A stretch of 64,000 nucleotides of DNA from an uncultured Roseobacter sp. (GCF_947499265.1 NZ_CANMNK010000006.1:124001-188000), one strand, 5' to 3'. Positions 1-9,152 are shown, numbered from the stretch's first letter. The notes: generated from the letters alone by a model not told the origin. A program made the numbers and translations.

Positions 1-512
1 AAAACCTGCCAGCTTTCAAATGCGCCGCGCCCGGCCGTCGCCTGCCACAGGGCCTGACCCGCATCGAAATATCCCGCCGCCCACGCGCCGATCCGCGCAT
101 CAATGAGCGCAGGCCAGTCAAGGCCTGAGGCCCGAGCGGCCAAATCGGCAATAGTGGGCAGGGCGTCGATCTCTTCCTCCGCCTCCTGAGCCATCTCTTT
201 GAGAACTTCAATCGAAGTTGGTGCCGCCGAGGGTGCGTGCTGCAATGCCGCCGTTAAATCGCCGTCGGAAATCGTGCCATCCGCAATTCGGTCCGCATAC
301 CATGTTCGTGGCATGGTGAGGGAAGCCCCCGAGATCCGCGCAAGAAGGGCGGAGGTTTCGCTCAATGAAAGGTCGGTCTGGCCCAGAAACGGGTTGACCG
401 CGACGGAGGAGGAGAGCGGCCAGAGCGGCGGGATGGCGCGGCTCGCGGTCTCAGAGCCTGCAATCAGTTCAAGATGTGCGCCGGAATAGCCGGTATAGGT
501 GTCAGCCCTCAT
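1..512 (-). CDS. dabA: DabA (DUF2309) inorganic carbon transporter subunit, partial
   Basis: This reading frame starts at ATG 512 and runs off the left edge, so only about 170 N-terminal residues are visible. The segment around residues 25-50 reads IPPLWPLSSSVAVNPFLGQ, the characteristic opening of the DUF2309/UPF0753 (DabA) family. DabA is the zinc-containing, carbonic-anhydrase-like subunit of the DAB energy-coupled CO2/bicarbonate accumulation system and works on the cytoplasmic face of DabB. The start overlaps the dabB stop as ATGA, so the two are translationally coupled. The metal ligands lie in the missing part. Identity is judged from motif recall and the dabB neighbour. Confidence 0.85.
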   Translation of the reverse strand, partial: MRADTYTGYSGAHLELIAGSETASRAIPPLWPLSSSVAVNPFLGQTDLSLSETSALLARISGASLTMPRTWYADRIADGTISDGDLTAALQHAPSAAPTSIEVLKEMAQEAEEEIDALPTIADLAARASGLDWPALIDARIGAWAAGYFDAGQALWQATAGRGAFESWQV

Positions 513-2095
513 TGTGCGGCTCCTTTCTGGGATTTTGCGGGAATAGACCAGCCGCGCAGCAGACGATCTTCGACTGCGTTGATGTAGAACCCGTTGGTCA
601 GATGAATGCGCAGCCCCTGCGCGGCCGGGTGGTGTGACCAGAGCGGCAGTGTTGCCTGCGCCAGGGCAACCAGCCCGAAGCTCAAAAGCGCCAGCAGGAT
701 CAGCGCCCACTCCAGCGCGCCGGGCATTGGGGTTGGCGGCAGGCTGGATGCTGTAAGCCAATAGACACCTTTTTGCAGCACGACGTAGCTGATCGCCGCG
801 CCCAGCGACATCAGCGCCGTGCGCCATGTCAGCGCCCGGGGAGCCGCATCGGCCAGCCCTTGCGCCAGCAAATAGGCCACACCAAAAATCAGAATAGCGC
901 CAAGGGCCACACTTTGCGGTGAGCTTCCTGCAAACCCGAAGAGCATGCTGAAAGCGGTGTAAACCGCGCCATAGATGGCGATGGCCAGCACAAAAGCACG
1001 GCTCACGGCGGCAAGGTCGGGCACCGCTACCGGACCAGGCCGCGCGATGCTTGCGACGCGTTCCACCGCGCCCCCTGCCGCCAGAAACGCATGCGCTTTG
1101 TAGAGCGAGTGTGCAACGATGTGCAAAAGCGCCAACGGGAAAAGGGCAAGCCCGCATTGCAGGATCATGAAACCCATCTGGGCCACGGTGGACCACGCGA
1201 GGGAGACTTTGACGGTTGGTTGCGTCAACATGACCAGCCCGCCAAAGAGCGCTGTGAAACCGCCAATCAATACCAGACCGGCGAGTACCAGCGGTGACAG
1301 CAACATCACGTCGGCGAAACGGATCAAGAGGAATCCGCCAGCGTTCACCACGCCAGCGTGCAGCAGCGCGGACACGGGTGTAGGTGTCTCCATGACTTCG
1401 GTGAGCCAGCCGTGGGTCGGGAACTGGGCGGATTTCAACAAGGCGGCGAGCGCGAGGAAGGCAGCAGCGGTCGCTGCCAAACCACCGCCCTGACCGAGTT
1501 GGGCCGCTGCCATGATCTGGGAGATCTGCAGCGTTTCATAGCTTATCGTCAGCAACACCGCCGCCGTGATCAGAGCAATATCACCCGCCCGCGCGGTTAG
1601 AAATTTTTTGCGCGCAGCGCGCTGTGCCGCGATCCTCTCGGGGTAAAACAGAAGCAGTCTGTGCAAGCACAGGCTGGTCACAATCCAGGCACCGACGAAT
1701 TGAACCAGGTTGCCCGACTGCACCAAGAGCAGCACCGCGGCGAGCGTGCCCAGCAGCCAGATGGTAAACGGGGTCTGGCGTGCCTCCCCGTCGAGGTAGA
1801 CGCGCGCATACCGCACAACGATCCACCCGATGAAGGCGACCAGCAACAGCATGGTGGCACTGACAGCATCAAGCCGCGCGGAAATGCCGATGCCCGAGGC
1901 GCCGATCAAAAAGCTGTCACTTGCACCCTGAGCGATCAGCAGTCCAAGTGCCAAGAAAGCGACGAGCAAAGCGACAAGCGACACACCTTCGCCAATCCTT
2001 GCTGCCCGATCAGGGGTGAGATCGCGTCTGAGGTGCAGCCCAATCGCGGCGGTGGTCAGAATGGCAGGCGCCAGCAATGGCAAGGCATAGGTCAA
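509..2095 (-). CDS. dabB: DabB, proton-conducting NuoL/Mrp-type membrane subunit
   Basis: The product is a 528-residue polytopic membrane protein of the proton-translocating NADH-quinone oxidoreductase/Mrp antiporter family. The conserved block HGWLTEVMETPTPVSALLHA lies near residues 225-245, with an upstream lysine in the ALLKSAQFPTHGW stretch, as in NuoL-like channels. Next to a DUF2309 gene it is best read as DabB, which couples cation flow to CO2 hydration by DabA. The start is a TTG at 2095; an in-frame stop lies at 2120-2122, so no ATG start is available, and a G-rich stretch at 2105-2109 could serve as ribosome site. The gene is divergent from the LysR gene. A stand-alone antiporter subunit is the less likely alternative. 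Confidence 0.85.
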   Translation of the reverse strand: MTYALPLLAPAILTTAAIGLHLRRDLTPDRAARIGEGVSLVALLVAFLALGLLIAQGASDSFLIGASGIGISARLDAVSATMLLLVAFIGWIVVRYARVYLDGEARQTPFTIWLLGTLAAVLLLVQSGNLVQFVGAWIVTSLCLHRLLLFYPERIAAQRAARKKFLTARAGDIALITAAVLLTISYETLQISQIMAAAQLGQGGGLAATAAAFLALAALLKSAQFPTHGWLTEVMETPTPVSALLHAGVVNAGGFLLIRFADVMLLSPLVLAGLVLIGGFTALFGGLVMLTQPTVKVSLAWSTVAQMGFMILQCGLALFPLALLHIVAHSLYKAHAFLAAGGAVERVASIARPGPVAVPDLAAVSRAFVLAIAIYGAVYTAFSMLFGFAGSSPQSVALGAILIFGVAYLLAQGLADAAPRALTWRTALMSLGAAISYVVLQKGVYWLTASSLPPTPMPGALEWALILLALLSFGLVALAQATLPLWSHHPAAQGLRIHLTNGFYINAVEDRLLRGWSIPAKSQKGAAQ

Positions 2096-2172
2096 TATGA
2101 GATCCCCCGTTTGCGTCGTTCAGGAGGAGATACACAGGGCATAGCTGATATAAAAATTCATTGATAACAACA

Positions 2173-2193
2173 AATCGTTCACTTAAAACGAAT
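2173..2193. promoter_or_regulatory. Putative LysR operator in the dabB/lysR divergent region
   Basis: AATCGTT and AACGAAT flank a 7-base spacer, an imperfect inverted repeat with 6 of 7 positions matching and the T-N11-A geometry of LysR-type sites. It lies just before the LysR start and about 80 bp from the dabB start. Assignment is inference from position and symmetry. Confidence 0.35.
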
Positions 2194-2205
2194 GATATGC
2201 ACAGC

Positions 2206-3087
2206 ATGAATTACAATCACCTGCGCTATTTCTGGCATGTGGCGCATGATGGAAACCTGACCCGCACGGCGGCGCGCCTCAACCTGTCGCAATCGGCTTT
2301 GTCGGTGCAGATCCGTAAATTGGAGGATCGCCTTGGTCACCCCCTGTTTGAGCGGCGCGGTCGCCAATTGCACCTGACCGAAGCGGGCCGGATTGCGCTG
2401 GATCATGCGGATACGATATTTGGGGCAGGGCAGGACCTGCTCGCCACGCTCAGCCGCACCGGCAGTCCGCGTAAAGTGCTGCGGGTTGGGGCGCTGGCCA
2501 CCTTGTCTCGCAATTTTCAGATCGAATTCCTGCGCCCGTTGTTGGGCGCGCAAGATGTCGAACTGGTGCTGCGGTCAGGCACGTCCATGGAACTCATGCA
2601 GGGATTGGAAACGCTCAGTCTCGATGTTGTTTTGACCAACCGCGTGCCAACACCGGACGCGATGACCGATTTTATGGTCCATACGCTTTCGGAACAGAGC
2701 ATCGGTGTGATTGGCACGCCCAAAAGGCTGGACAATACCCTGACGCTCTCAGAGCTTTTGAGCACCCACCCGGTCATCGTACCAACCAGTGAAAGCCCCG
2801 TGAGGATCGGGTTCGATACACTGTGCGCACGATTGGGTATCGACCCGGTTCTGGCCGCGGAAGTGGATGATATGGCGATGATGCGCCTGCTGGCGCGCGA
2901 GGATATCGGCCTGGCCATCCTCCCGCCGATTGTGGTCAAGAACGAATTAGTGACCGGGCTGCTGAAAGAGGCGCAACATCTCATTGGTCTTACTGAAATC
3001 TTTCACGCTGTCACGGTCAAACGGAAATTTCCAAACCCACTGCTCTCCTCTCTGCTGGAGCGACCGGTGGCGGCTCAGGGTGCGTGA
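2206..3087 (+). CDS. LysR-family transcriptional regulator
   Basis: The product is a 293-residue LysR-type regulator. An N-terminal winged helix-turn-helix (residues about 4-63, with HLRYFWHVAHDGNLTRTAARL) is followed by a periplasmic-binding-fold effector domain. Such proteins usually autoregulate and control a divergent operon, here dabB-dabA, so control of bicarbonate uptake is the natural inference. I chose ATG 2206 because MNYNHLRYFWHV is the usual start of NhaR/CbbR-like members; ATG 2197 and a TTG at 2161 are possible upstream starts and none has a strong ribosome site. Confidence 0.85.
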   Translation: MNYNHLRYFWHVAHDGNLTRTAARLNLSQSALSVQIRKLEDRLGHPLFERRGRQLHLTEAGRIALDHADTIFGAGQDLLATLSRTGSPRKVLRVGALATLSRNFQIEFLRPLLGAQDVELVLRSGTSMELMQGLETLSLDVVLTNRVPTPDAMTDFMVHTLSEQSIGVIGTPKRLDNTLTLSELLSTHPVIVPTSESPVRIGFDTLCARLGIDPVLAAEVDDMAMMRLLAREDIGLAILPPIVVKNELVTGLLKEAQHLIGLTEIFHAVTVKRKFPNPLLSSLLERPVAAQGA

Positions 3088-3228
3088 GAACCAGCCCCAC
3101 CCGATGCGCTTCTGATCGATAGAAAGGTCTTGGAAGCGTTTCGGTAGATACCTGACACGCCCCGCAAACGCCCTGATTGACAATGGACATCGGCTGCATT
3201 TCTTTGACGCCCAGAAAGAGGTTCCGAC

Positions 3229-4026
3229 ATGACGCATCCGCTGATCACGGCAGACGACATCCAAAGCTACCAGAATGAAGGTGTGGTGCTGATCAAAGGT
3301 CTGTTCAAGGATCATATTGAAACGATCCGGGCGGGCATCGAACGCAACATGGCCGAGCCAGGGCCCTATGCCGCGGAAAACCTGAATGAGGGGGAAAGCG
3401 GCCGGTTCTTCGATGATTACTGCAATTGGACCCGCATTGCCGAATTTGAAGAGGTGATCCGCACATCTCCTGCGGCAGAGGTCGCTGCCGATCTCATGGC
3501 ATCCCAGCGGGTCCAGGTCTTTCACGATCACGTGCTGGTCAAGGAACCCGGAACCTCGAAGCCCACGCCCTGGCATCAGGATGGCCCCTATTATTTTGTC
3601 GATGGGAGGCAGAATGTCAGCTTCTGGTCACCGATGGATCCGGTGAAGGATGCCAGCCTGCGCTGCGTTGCGGGTAGTCATCTCTGGGAGAAACCGGTGC
3701 TGCCGACGCGCTGGCTGGCGCAGACCAGCTTCTTTCCCGACGAAGACGCCTATATGCCGGTGCCCGATCCCGATGCCGAAGGAATGGAAATCAGGGAATG
3801 GGAGATGGAACCGGGCGACGCGGTCGCTTTTAGCTTTGCGAGCTTGCATGGTGCGCGTGGCAATACAGCGCAGGCCCGCCGACGCGCCTTTTCCCTGCGG
3901 CTTGTGGGAGACGATGCGCGCTATGTGGCCCGGCCCGGACCGACATCTCCGCCGTTTCCCGGACATGGCATGCAGGCTGGGGACATCCTGCGCGAAGATT
4001 GGTTTCCCGTGATCTTCAACAGGTAG
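3229..4026 (+). CDS. Phytanoyl-CoA dioxygenase (PhyH) family oxygenase
   Basis: The product is a 265-residue Fe(II)/2-oxoglutarate-dependent oxygenase of the PhyH family. The iron site is seen as WHQDGPYYF (HxD) near residues 105-113 with a distal histidine in the FASLHGARGN segment near residue 207. The 2-oxoglutarate-binding arginine is probably in the RRRAFSLRL stretch. Bacterial members hydroxylate varied small molecules (ectoine, lipids, halogenated intermediates), so the substrate cannot be named. A GAGG ribosome site precedes the ATG. The gene stands alone between the LysR gene and a long intergenic region. Confidence 0.85.
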   Translation: MTHPLITADDIQSYQNEGVVLIKGLFKDHIETIRAGIERNMAEPGPYAAENLNEGESGRFFDDYCNWTRIAEFEEVIRTSPAAEVAADLMASQRVQVFHDHVLVKEPGTSKPTPWHQDGPYYFVDGRQNVSFWSPMDPVKDASLRCVAGSHLWEKPVLPTRWLAQTSFFPDEDAYMPVPDPDAEGMEIREWEMEPGDAVAFSFASLHGARGNTAQARRRAFSLRLVGDDARYVARPGPTSPPFPGHGMQAGDILREDWFPVIFNR

Positions 4027-4502
4027 GGTGCGATCTGCCGCAATTGGGTTCTGGCGTGATGTATAAAGTCAGCGTGATATCTGGTTTTCAAAACTCAATT
4101 GGATCTCTCTGTGAGTAACTCGAACAGAACGGCAGATTTTGGCTATAGTTCACATTTGTGACCTGCGCGCAAAGGTGCTTTTCGGCCCGACTGGAGCCCG
4201 AGGCGCCACAACCTTCCGGGGAGCAAGCAAAAATATGCTGGGCATTAAAAACCACCCATTGTTGAGCGAATTCGCGCCTATCGCATGAGCTCATCCGTTC
4301 AACCGCTTGAAATTGCTCGCTAATCGAGCCTTTAGTTGAGGTGCTACTTTGAAGTGAGGGTGTAGCAAATGCGCCACCAAATGGTTTTTGGCGCATGCTA
4401 CATTGTCGTTTCAATTGTTCGACTTTCTTGGTTTCCGGTTTCCGTAAAACAGAATTATCAAAACCATACTCCTGACTAATTATCACTTGGAGGCCAGGCA
4501 CT
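4027..4502. other. 476-bp intergenic region, no gene seen
   Basis: No coding frame with a ribosome site or recognisable product is seen on either strand. The right half is somewhat AT-richer (near 4440-4485) and probably carries the promoter of the following gene, whose GGAGG ribosome site is at 4487-4491. Confidence 0.4.
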
Positions 4503-5714
4503 ATGTCCGAAGGCATGAAGGATAACTTGGAATGCGCGCCCGGTACGACGGCGCAAAACGCTCTGTTCGAGCACCCGCTGAATACGTCAGATTGGGAAAA
4601 ACGGCTGTCCGAAGCGCGGGCACAACGCGAAAAGGTGCTGTCCAAGCGCACAGAGCCACCCTCGAAACCTGGCTTCAACCCGACCGCTCTAACCGGCAAG
4701 GCAGCCAAATGCGATACCATTTCCGAGCCTGTGTTAAATGCTGTGGTCGAAACGCCCGAACAGAAACCAGAAACCACTTCTGAAGTGAACCGTGCCATTC
4801 TGGATGACGAAGAAAAGGCTGATGCGTCTGAGCTGGCTTTTGTTTCGCGGCGCAACGCAACGCCTGAGATGCCGCAAAAAAGCCAGGGTTTTCAAATTCC
4901 AGGCTGGTTGAAAGTCACCGGTGCGTCGAAGCCACTTTACCTCGTGATGTGCAGCGTCGGCCTCGGGTTTGGTCTTGCCTTGGGTTTCGGTTTCTTGCTG
5001 GGCCTGGGCTGGCCACTGCTGCCCAACGGCCATCCCACTGCGGGTCAATTACAGTCTGAAGCCGTTCTGGCAGATGGTGGCACCGTAGTCCAAAGCGCCC
5101 CACCAATTGCCGTTGCACCCATCGCACAGAACACTTCCGACACCCAGGGCGTGACCATCGATCTGCCAGAGTTGCCACTGCCGCAATGGACTGCTGAAGC
5201 CTCGTCTAACATCACGCTGCCGAACATCACGCCGATTGCCTATTTGTCCTCCAACACTGAGGACGGCTTCGGCGCGGTCAGCGCCCTGCCGGTCATTGAA
5301 GCTCCGCGACAGACCGCCTCAAAGGTCGGTGAAGAACCTGATGCTTCAGCAATGTATGCGCAGACGTTGCAGTTTTTTGTGCATGCCCCGGAAAGCGTTT
5401 CAGATAAATCGCTCGAAGGGTACATAGCGCAACTTGAGGATACCGGCTTTCCCGTTGCCCGGATCGGTCGGGAAAGCGTGCGGGTCTCTGCGACGCATTT
5501 ACGGTTCTACAGCCCTCAGAACGCGGATGTCGCGCGCGCAATCGCCGCGAATCTGGGTGTAGAAGCAAAGGATTTCTCGCAAGATGCGGGCAATTCGTCT
5601 CGTATCGAGGTTTGGTTGGCCGGGGCGTCGCTTGAGACGATCGAGAACGAGAAGATTGCGCAGAGATCGAACTTCTTTTCAAGATGGCTCAAGGGCCGCC
5701 AGGAAGAACGTTAG
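4503..5714 (+). CDS. Unrecognised single-span membrane protein with periplasmic domain
   Basis: The product has 403 residues and no family I can name with confidence. Residues 1-140 are polar, charged and low in predicted structure. A glycine-rich transmembrane segment lies at about 144-173. The part after it is presumably periplasmic: a Pro/Ala/Thr-rich linker, then a compact C-terminal domain (about 280-390) alternating strands and helices, vaguely like LytR_C or SPOR-type envelope domains. A GGAGG ribosome site lies 11 bases before the ATG. The gene is followed on the same strand by the reductive dehalogenase 187 bp away, but a functional link is not shown. Confidence 0.6.
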   Translation: MSEGMKDNLECAPGTTAQNALFEHPLNTSDWEKRLSEARAQREKVLSKRTEPPSKPGFNPTALTGKAAKCDTISEPVLNAVVETPEQKPETTSEVNRAILDDEEKADASELAFVSRRNATPEMPQKSQGFQIPGWLKVTGASKPLYLVMCSVGLGFGLALGFGFLLGLGWPLLPNGHPTAGQLQSEAVLADGGTVVQSAPPIAVAPIAQNTSDTQGVTIDLPELPLPQWTAEASSNITLPNITPIAYLSSNTEDGFGAVSALPVIEAPRQTASKVGEEPDASAMYAQTLQFFVHAPESVSDKSLEGYIAQLEDTGFPVARIGRESVRVSATHLRFYSPQNADVARAIAANLGVEAKDFSQDAGNSSRIEVWLAGASLETIENEKIAQRSNFFSRWLKGRQEER

Positions 5715-5743
5715 AAGAGACCCTGACAGCGCGAAATCGAACC

Positions 5744-5761
5744 GCGCGTGGCGCCATGCGC
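5744..5761. promoter_or_regulatory. 18-bp palindrome upstream of rdhA
   Basis: GCGCGTGGC is followed directly by GCCATGCGC, an inverted repeat matching at 8 of 9 positions and centred on TGGCGCCA. It sits between the upstream membrane-protein stop and the reductive dehalogenase start. A TTGACA at 5833-5838 downstream could be a -35 box, although no convincing -10 follows. It may be an operator or the end of the upstream transcript. Confidence 0.3.
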
Positions 5762-5901
5762 GAAACGTCACATCCGTGTAGCGCCAACGGTTGTGATCCG
5801 AGGGAGCGACCGGGGTCGGGCTCGCATTGATTTTGACATTCCGCCGTTTGCGGGGCATTCCGGTGCTCAAAGAATGAGCGTTGTGTGCCAAAGGAAAAGA
5901 G

Positions 5902-8900
5902 TTGAACGCCCGGATTTTCTCTACACGAAAGCGGCCGTTCCACCTCGGCCCGTTCCCGCTGGAACGTTTGGCGCGGGTGTCGTCAGAACCTGATCTGGCC
6001 AACGTGCCCACCATGCAGCCGGTGCATTTTGACAACGCGGCCGTGCCGCAGTCGCTTGTGAACGCAATGGGCGAGTATCAGGCGATGCTTGACGCGATCA
6101 GGGACGGCCTGATCAATAAGGAAATTGCGGGCTGTCCGGAGGACCCGGATGAGCGGGCGCGGCATATAAAATCCTTTGGCTATTTCCAGGATGCACCGAT
6201 GGTCGGGGTCGGGCGGTTCGATGCCAGTCAGCTGCTGGCGACGCCGATCAGAAATCCGGAAATTGATCGCCTGGCCGAGCAGCTTAGAACCAAGCAGACC
6301 AAAACCCTTGCCGCCGGGATTGATACCATCATGGCGGATCTCAAGGACAGTATGACGGCGCCGCCACGCACTCTCGATGCTCACACGCACACGGTTGTCT
6401 TTTTGTACAATTACAACCGCGATCCTGCGCCGGATGAGCCCGGTTTCGACTGGATCGCTGATACGCACCCGCAACGGGCGAGCCTGCTGGGGGCAGAAAC
6501 GGCGATCATCATCGCGGGCTATTTGCGGGTCTTGGGATATGATGCCAAAGCGCATACGACAACCTCGTCCGAGGTGGATCTGAATAAGCTGGCGGTTGGT
6601 GCGGGGCTGGCCACAGTGGAAGAGGGTCGCCTGGTAAACCCCTACATCGGCGACAGATTTCAGGTTGCGGCCCTGACAACGAATTTCGAAATGACACCGG
6701 ATGCGCCGCTGGTGCCTTTGGCGAAACAACCAAAGTCCATCACAGGTAGCCTGGCATGGAAACTGGGTAAGGGGTCGCAGAAAAGCGCGCGTACGCTCGA
6801 CCCTTATGCAACACGGCACTATGCCCAAGGGGCCTATCCGTTTGAAACGCTCAAGCGGGTTGAGAAGCCGACCACCTATATCGACGAGGCGCGGGTGGCA
6901 CGTGTGCCCAAGCGCACCGACATGTTCGCGCGGGCGCAGTTCGGGGACCTGGGCAAAGCCAGCCAGGAAGCCGCCACTGGTGGGTATTTTGCGCAAAAGG
7001 CACCGATCAGCCGGGCGATCAGGCGTCCCTCGGGTGCGTTTCTGTTGCTGCAGAACGGCCCGGTTGCGCCAGAAATCTCGCCTGCTGCCAAAGACGCCGC
7101 CCGCAACGCCGAAGGGATCAAGGCCGCGAGCTACTTTCTGGGAGCGGATGCCGTGGGCATTTCGCGCTGTCCCGAATGGGTGTGGTATTCCCATGATGCA
7201 GTTGGCGAGCCGATTGTGCCCACACACACCAGCGCGATCAGCATGATCATCGACCAGGGGTTCGAGACCACTGAGGGTTCTTCCGGGGATGACTGGATTG
7301 CGGTTACGCAATCGATGCGTGCTTATCTGCGGTTCTCGCTGTTGGGCGGGGTCATCGGCAAACAAATCCGCAACCTTGGCTATGAAGCGCGGGTGCATAC
7401 CAACCTGGATGGGGAAGTCCTGCAACCGCCGCTGTTGCTGCTTGCCGGCCTGGGCGAGGTGAGCCGCATCGGCGAGGTGATCGTGAACCCGTTTCTGGGG
7501 CCGCGCCTGAAATCCGGATGTATCACCACGAACATGCCGCTCGCGCATGACAAGCCTATTGATTTTGGCATGCAGGCCTTTTGCGAGGCCTGCAACAAAT
7601 GTGCCCGTGAATGTCCGTCCGGGGCGATTACCGCCGGTCCGAAGCTCATGTTCAATGGCTATGAAATCTGGAAATCGGACAGTCAGAAATGCACCACCTA
7701 CAGGTTGACACAGCAGGGCGGTGCCATGTGTGGGCGCTGCATGAAAACCTGCCCCTGGAATGTCGAAGGCCTGCAGCACGAAAAACCTCTGCGCTGGATT
7801 GCGATGAACGTACCGGCCATGGCGGGCGTTCTGGCAAAGGCTGATGATCTGGTGGGCAATGGCCGCATCAATCCGCAAAAACGCTGGTGGTGGGATCTGA
7901 AGGTGAATGATCGCGGTGGTTTTGATGCGGTGTCCGACCCGAAAAACTACCGCGAGTTGCAGACCGATCTGGAACTGACCTACGAGGATCAGACCCTGGC
8001 GGTCTATCCGGCAAACCTTGCGCCACCGCCCTGGCCATTTCCGTTTCCGATGGATCGCGAAAAGGGGATCGAGGCCTATCAGGCCCTGATCACCGCGCAG
8101 GAATATCAGGCGCGGCTGGAACGCGGCGACACCGAAGGCTTGGCGCATGCTTACCTGGGGGCCGGGGATGCACCGGTTACCCGTGTGGGCATCCGCGCGG
8201 TCGAGCACCTGTCGGAGACCGTTGTCAAATACGAGTTGGCGTCGCTGGACGGTACACCCTTGCCCGAATGGCGGGCGGGTGCGCATCTCGACATTGTCGT
8301 GGCTCCAGAGTTCGTCCGGCAGTATTCGCTCTCGGGCAATCCTGCGGACCGGTCGACATACGAGATCGCCGTTCTGCGCGAAGAGGCCGGGCGCGGTGGA
8401 TCGAAACTGCTGCAAAAGATCTTTTCGCAAGGGCGCAAGATCTTTGTGTCCAACCCCATCAACCATTTCCCATTGGCAGACGAAGGCACGAAGCACATGC
8501 TGATGGGGGGCGGCATCGGCATCACGCCGATGATCGCCTTCGCCCATGAATGCCATGCGAAAGCGGTGGATTTCGAGCTGCATTATTCGGCGCCATCCCG
8601 CAGCAGCGCGGCCTTTCTAACCCATCTGACCGCACAGCCCTGGGCGGAAAAGGTACATCTGCATCTCTCGGATGAAGGCACCCGCGCCGATCTTGATCAG
8701 ACGCTCTCCGGCTACCGCGACGGGTGGCACGTCTATACCTGTGGGCCGGACAGCTACATGGCTGCGGTCATGACGGCGGCCCAGAAACAGGGGTATCCCG
8801 AAGAGGCACGGCATCTTGAATATTTCTCTGTGCCGGAGCTGCCTGAATATGAAAACCACGCGTTTACGCTGAAACTCGCGGGCTCGGGGCAGGAATTTGA

Positions 8901-9123
8901 GGTTCCCGCAGATAAATCCGTCACTGATGTTCTGGCCGAGAATGGAGTCAGCGTCGATGTGAAGTGTTCTGACGGGATTTGTGGCGTGTGCAAATGCGGC
9001 CTGGTTTCCGGTGAGGTCGAACACCGCGATTTCGTGCTGTCGAAGAAACAACGCGAAAACGCGATCATTCTGTGTCAGAGCCGAGCCGCCAAACCCGGCG
9101 GTTTGGTCGAGATCGATTTGTGA
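5902..9123 (+). CDS. rdhA: Self-sufficient reductive dehalogenase fused to flavin/[2Fe-2S] reductase
   Basis: The product has 1073 residues from TTG 5902, chosen because AAGGAAAAG lies six bases upstream; a TTG at 5881 is the longer option. Residues 1-560 form the corrinoid-binding dehalogenase part. Ferredoxin-like cysteines follow: C561, C564, C567, C571 for one [4Fe-4S] cluster and C597, C610, C613, C617 for the other. From about 760 comes a phthalate-dioxygenase-reductase module: flavin motif RQYSL at 806-810, pyridine-nucleotide motif GGGIGITP near 869, CGPDSYM near 947, and a plant-type [2Fe-2S] site (C1022, C1027, C1030, C1058). The architecture matches the catabolic BhbA/NpRdhA class, which removes halogen from haloaromatics in the cytoplasm using NAD(P)H. 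No Tat signal and no rdhB anchor gene are present. Y429 and K487 are positional candidates for the NpRdhA catalytic Tyr/Lys pair. Confidence 0.92.
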   Translation: MNARIFSTRKRPFHLGPFPLERLARVSSEPDLANVPTMQPVHFDNAAVPQSLVNAMGEYQAMLDAIRDGLINKEIAGCPEDPDERARHIKSFGYFQDAPMVGVGRFDASQLLATPIRNPEIDRLAEQLRTKQTKTLAAGIDTIMADLKDSMTAPPRTLDAHTHTVVFLYNYNRDPAPDEPGFDWIADTHPQRASLLGAETAIIIAGYLRVLGYDAKAHTTTSSEVDLNKLAVGAGLATVEEGRLVNPYIGDRFQVAALTTNFEMTPDAPLVPLAKQPKSITGSLAWKLGKGSQKSARTLDPYATRHYAQGAYPFETLKRVEKPTTYIDEARVARVPKRTDMFARAQFGDLGKASQEAATGGYFAQKAPISRAIRRPSGAFLLLQNGPVAPEISPAAKDAARNAEGIKAASYFLGADAVGISRCPEWVWYSHDAVGEPIVPTHTSAISMIIDQGFETTEGSSGDDWIAVTQSMRAYLRFSLLGGVIGKQIRNLGYEARVHTNLDGEVLQPPLLLLAGLGEVSRIGEVIVNPFLGPRLKSGCITTNMPLAHDKPIDFGMQAFCEACNKCARECPSGAITAGPKLMFNGYEIWKSDSQKCTTYRLTQQGGAMCGRCMKTCPWNVEGLQHEKPLRWIAMNVPAMAGVLAKADDLVGNGRINPQKRWWWDLKVNDRGGFDAVSDPKNYRELQTDLELTYEDQTLAVYPANLAPPPWPFPFPMDREKGIEAYQALITAQEYQARLERGDTEGLAHAYLGAGDAPVTRVGIRAVEHLSETVVKYELASLDGTPLPEWRAGAHLDIVVAPEFVRQYSLSGNPADRSTYEIAVLREEAGRGGSKLLQKIFSQGRKIFVSNPINHFPLADEGTKHMLMGGGIGITPMIAFAHECHAKAVDFELHYSAPSRSSAAFLTHLTAQPWAEKVHLHLSDEGTRADLDQTLSGYRDGWHVYTCGPDSYMAAVMTAAQKQGYPEEARHLEYFSVPELPEYENHAFTLKLAGSGQEFEVPADKSVTDVLAENGVSVDVKCSDGICGVCKCGLVSGEVEHRDFVLSKKQRENAIILCQSRAAKPGGLVEIDL

Positions 9124-9152
9124 CGCATCGCTGATCGCTGCTTTGTGACACG

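Noticed and set aside
4088-4855. 255-codon minus-strand frame upstream of and overlapping the 4503 gene
   Set aside because: Ser/Ala/Arg-rich translation without ribosome site; the plus-strand gene has a good ribosome site and a clear transmembrane segment.
5715-5901. Cobalamin riboswitch upstream of rdhA
   Set aside because: Too short (187 bp) and no B12-box-like sequence was seen.
5983-8583. 866-codon open frame on the minus strand opposite the reductive dehalogenase gene
   Set aside because: It is a shadow of the GC-rich third-position bias of rdhA; no ribosome site, no domain, composition skewed to Arg/His/Pro.
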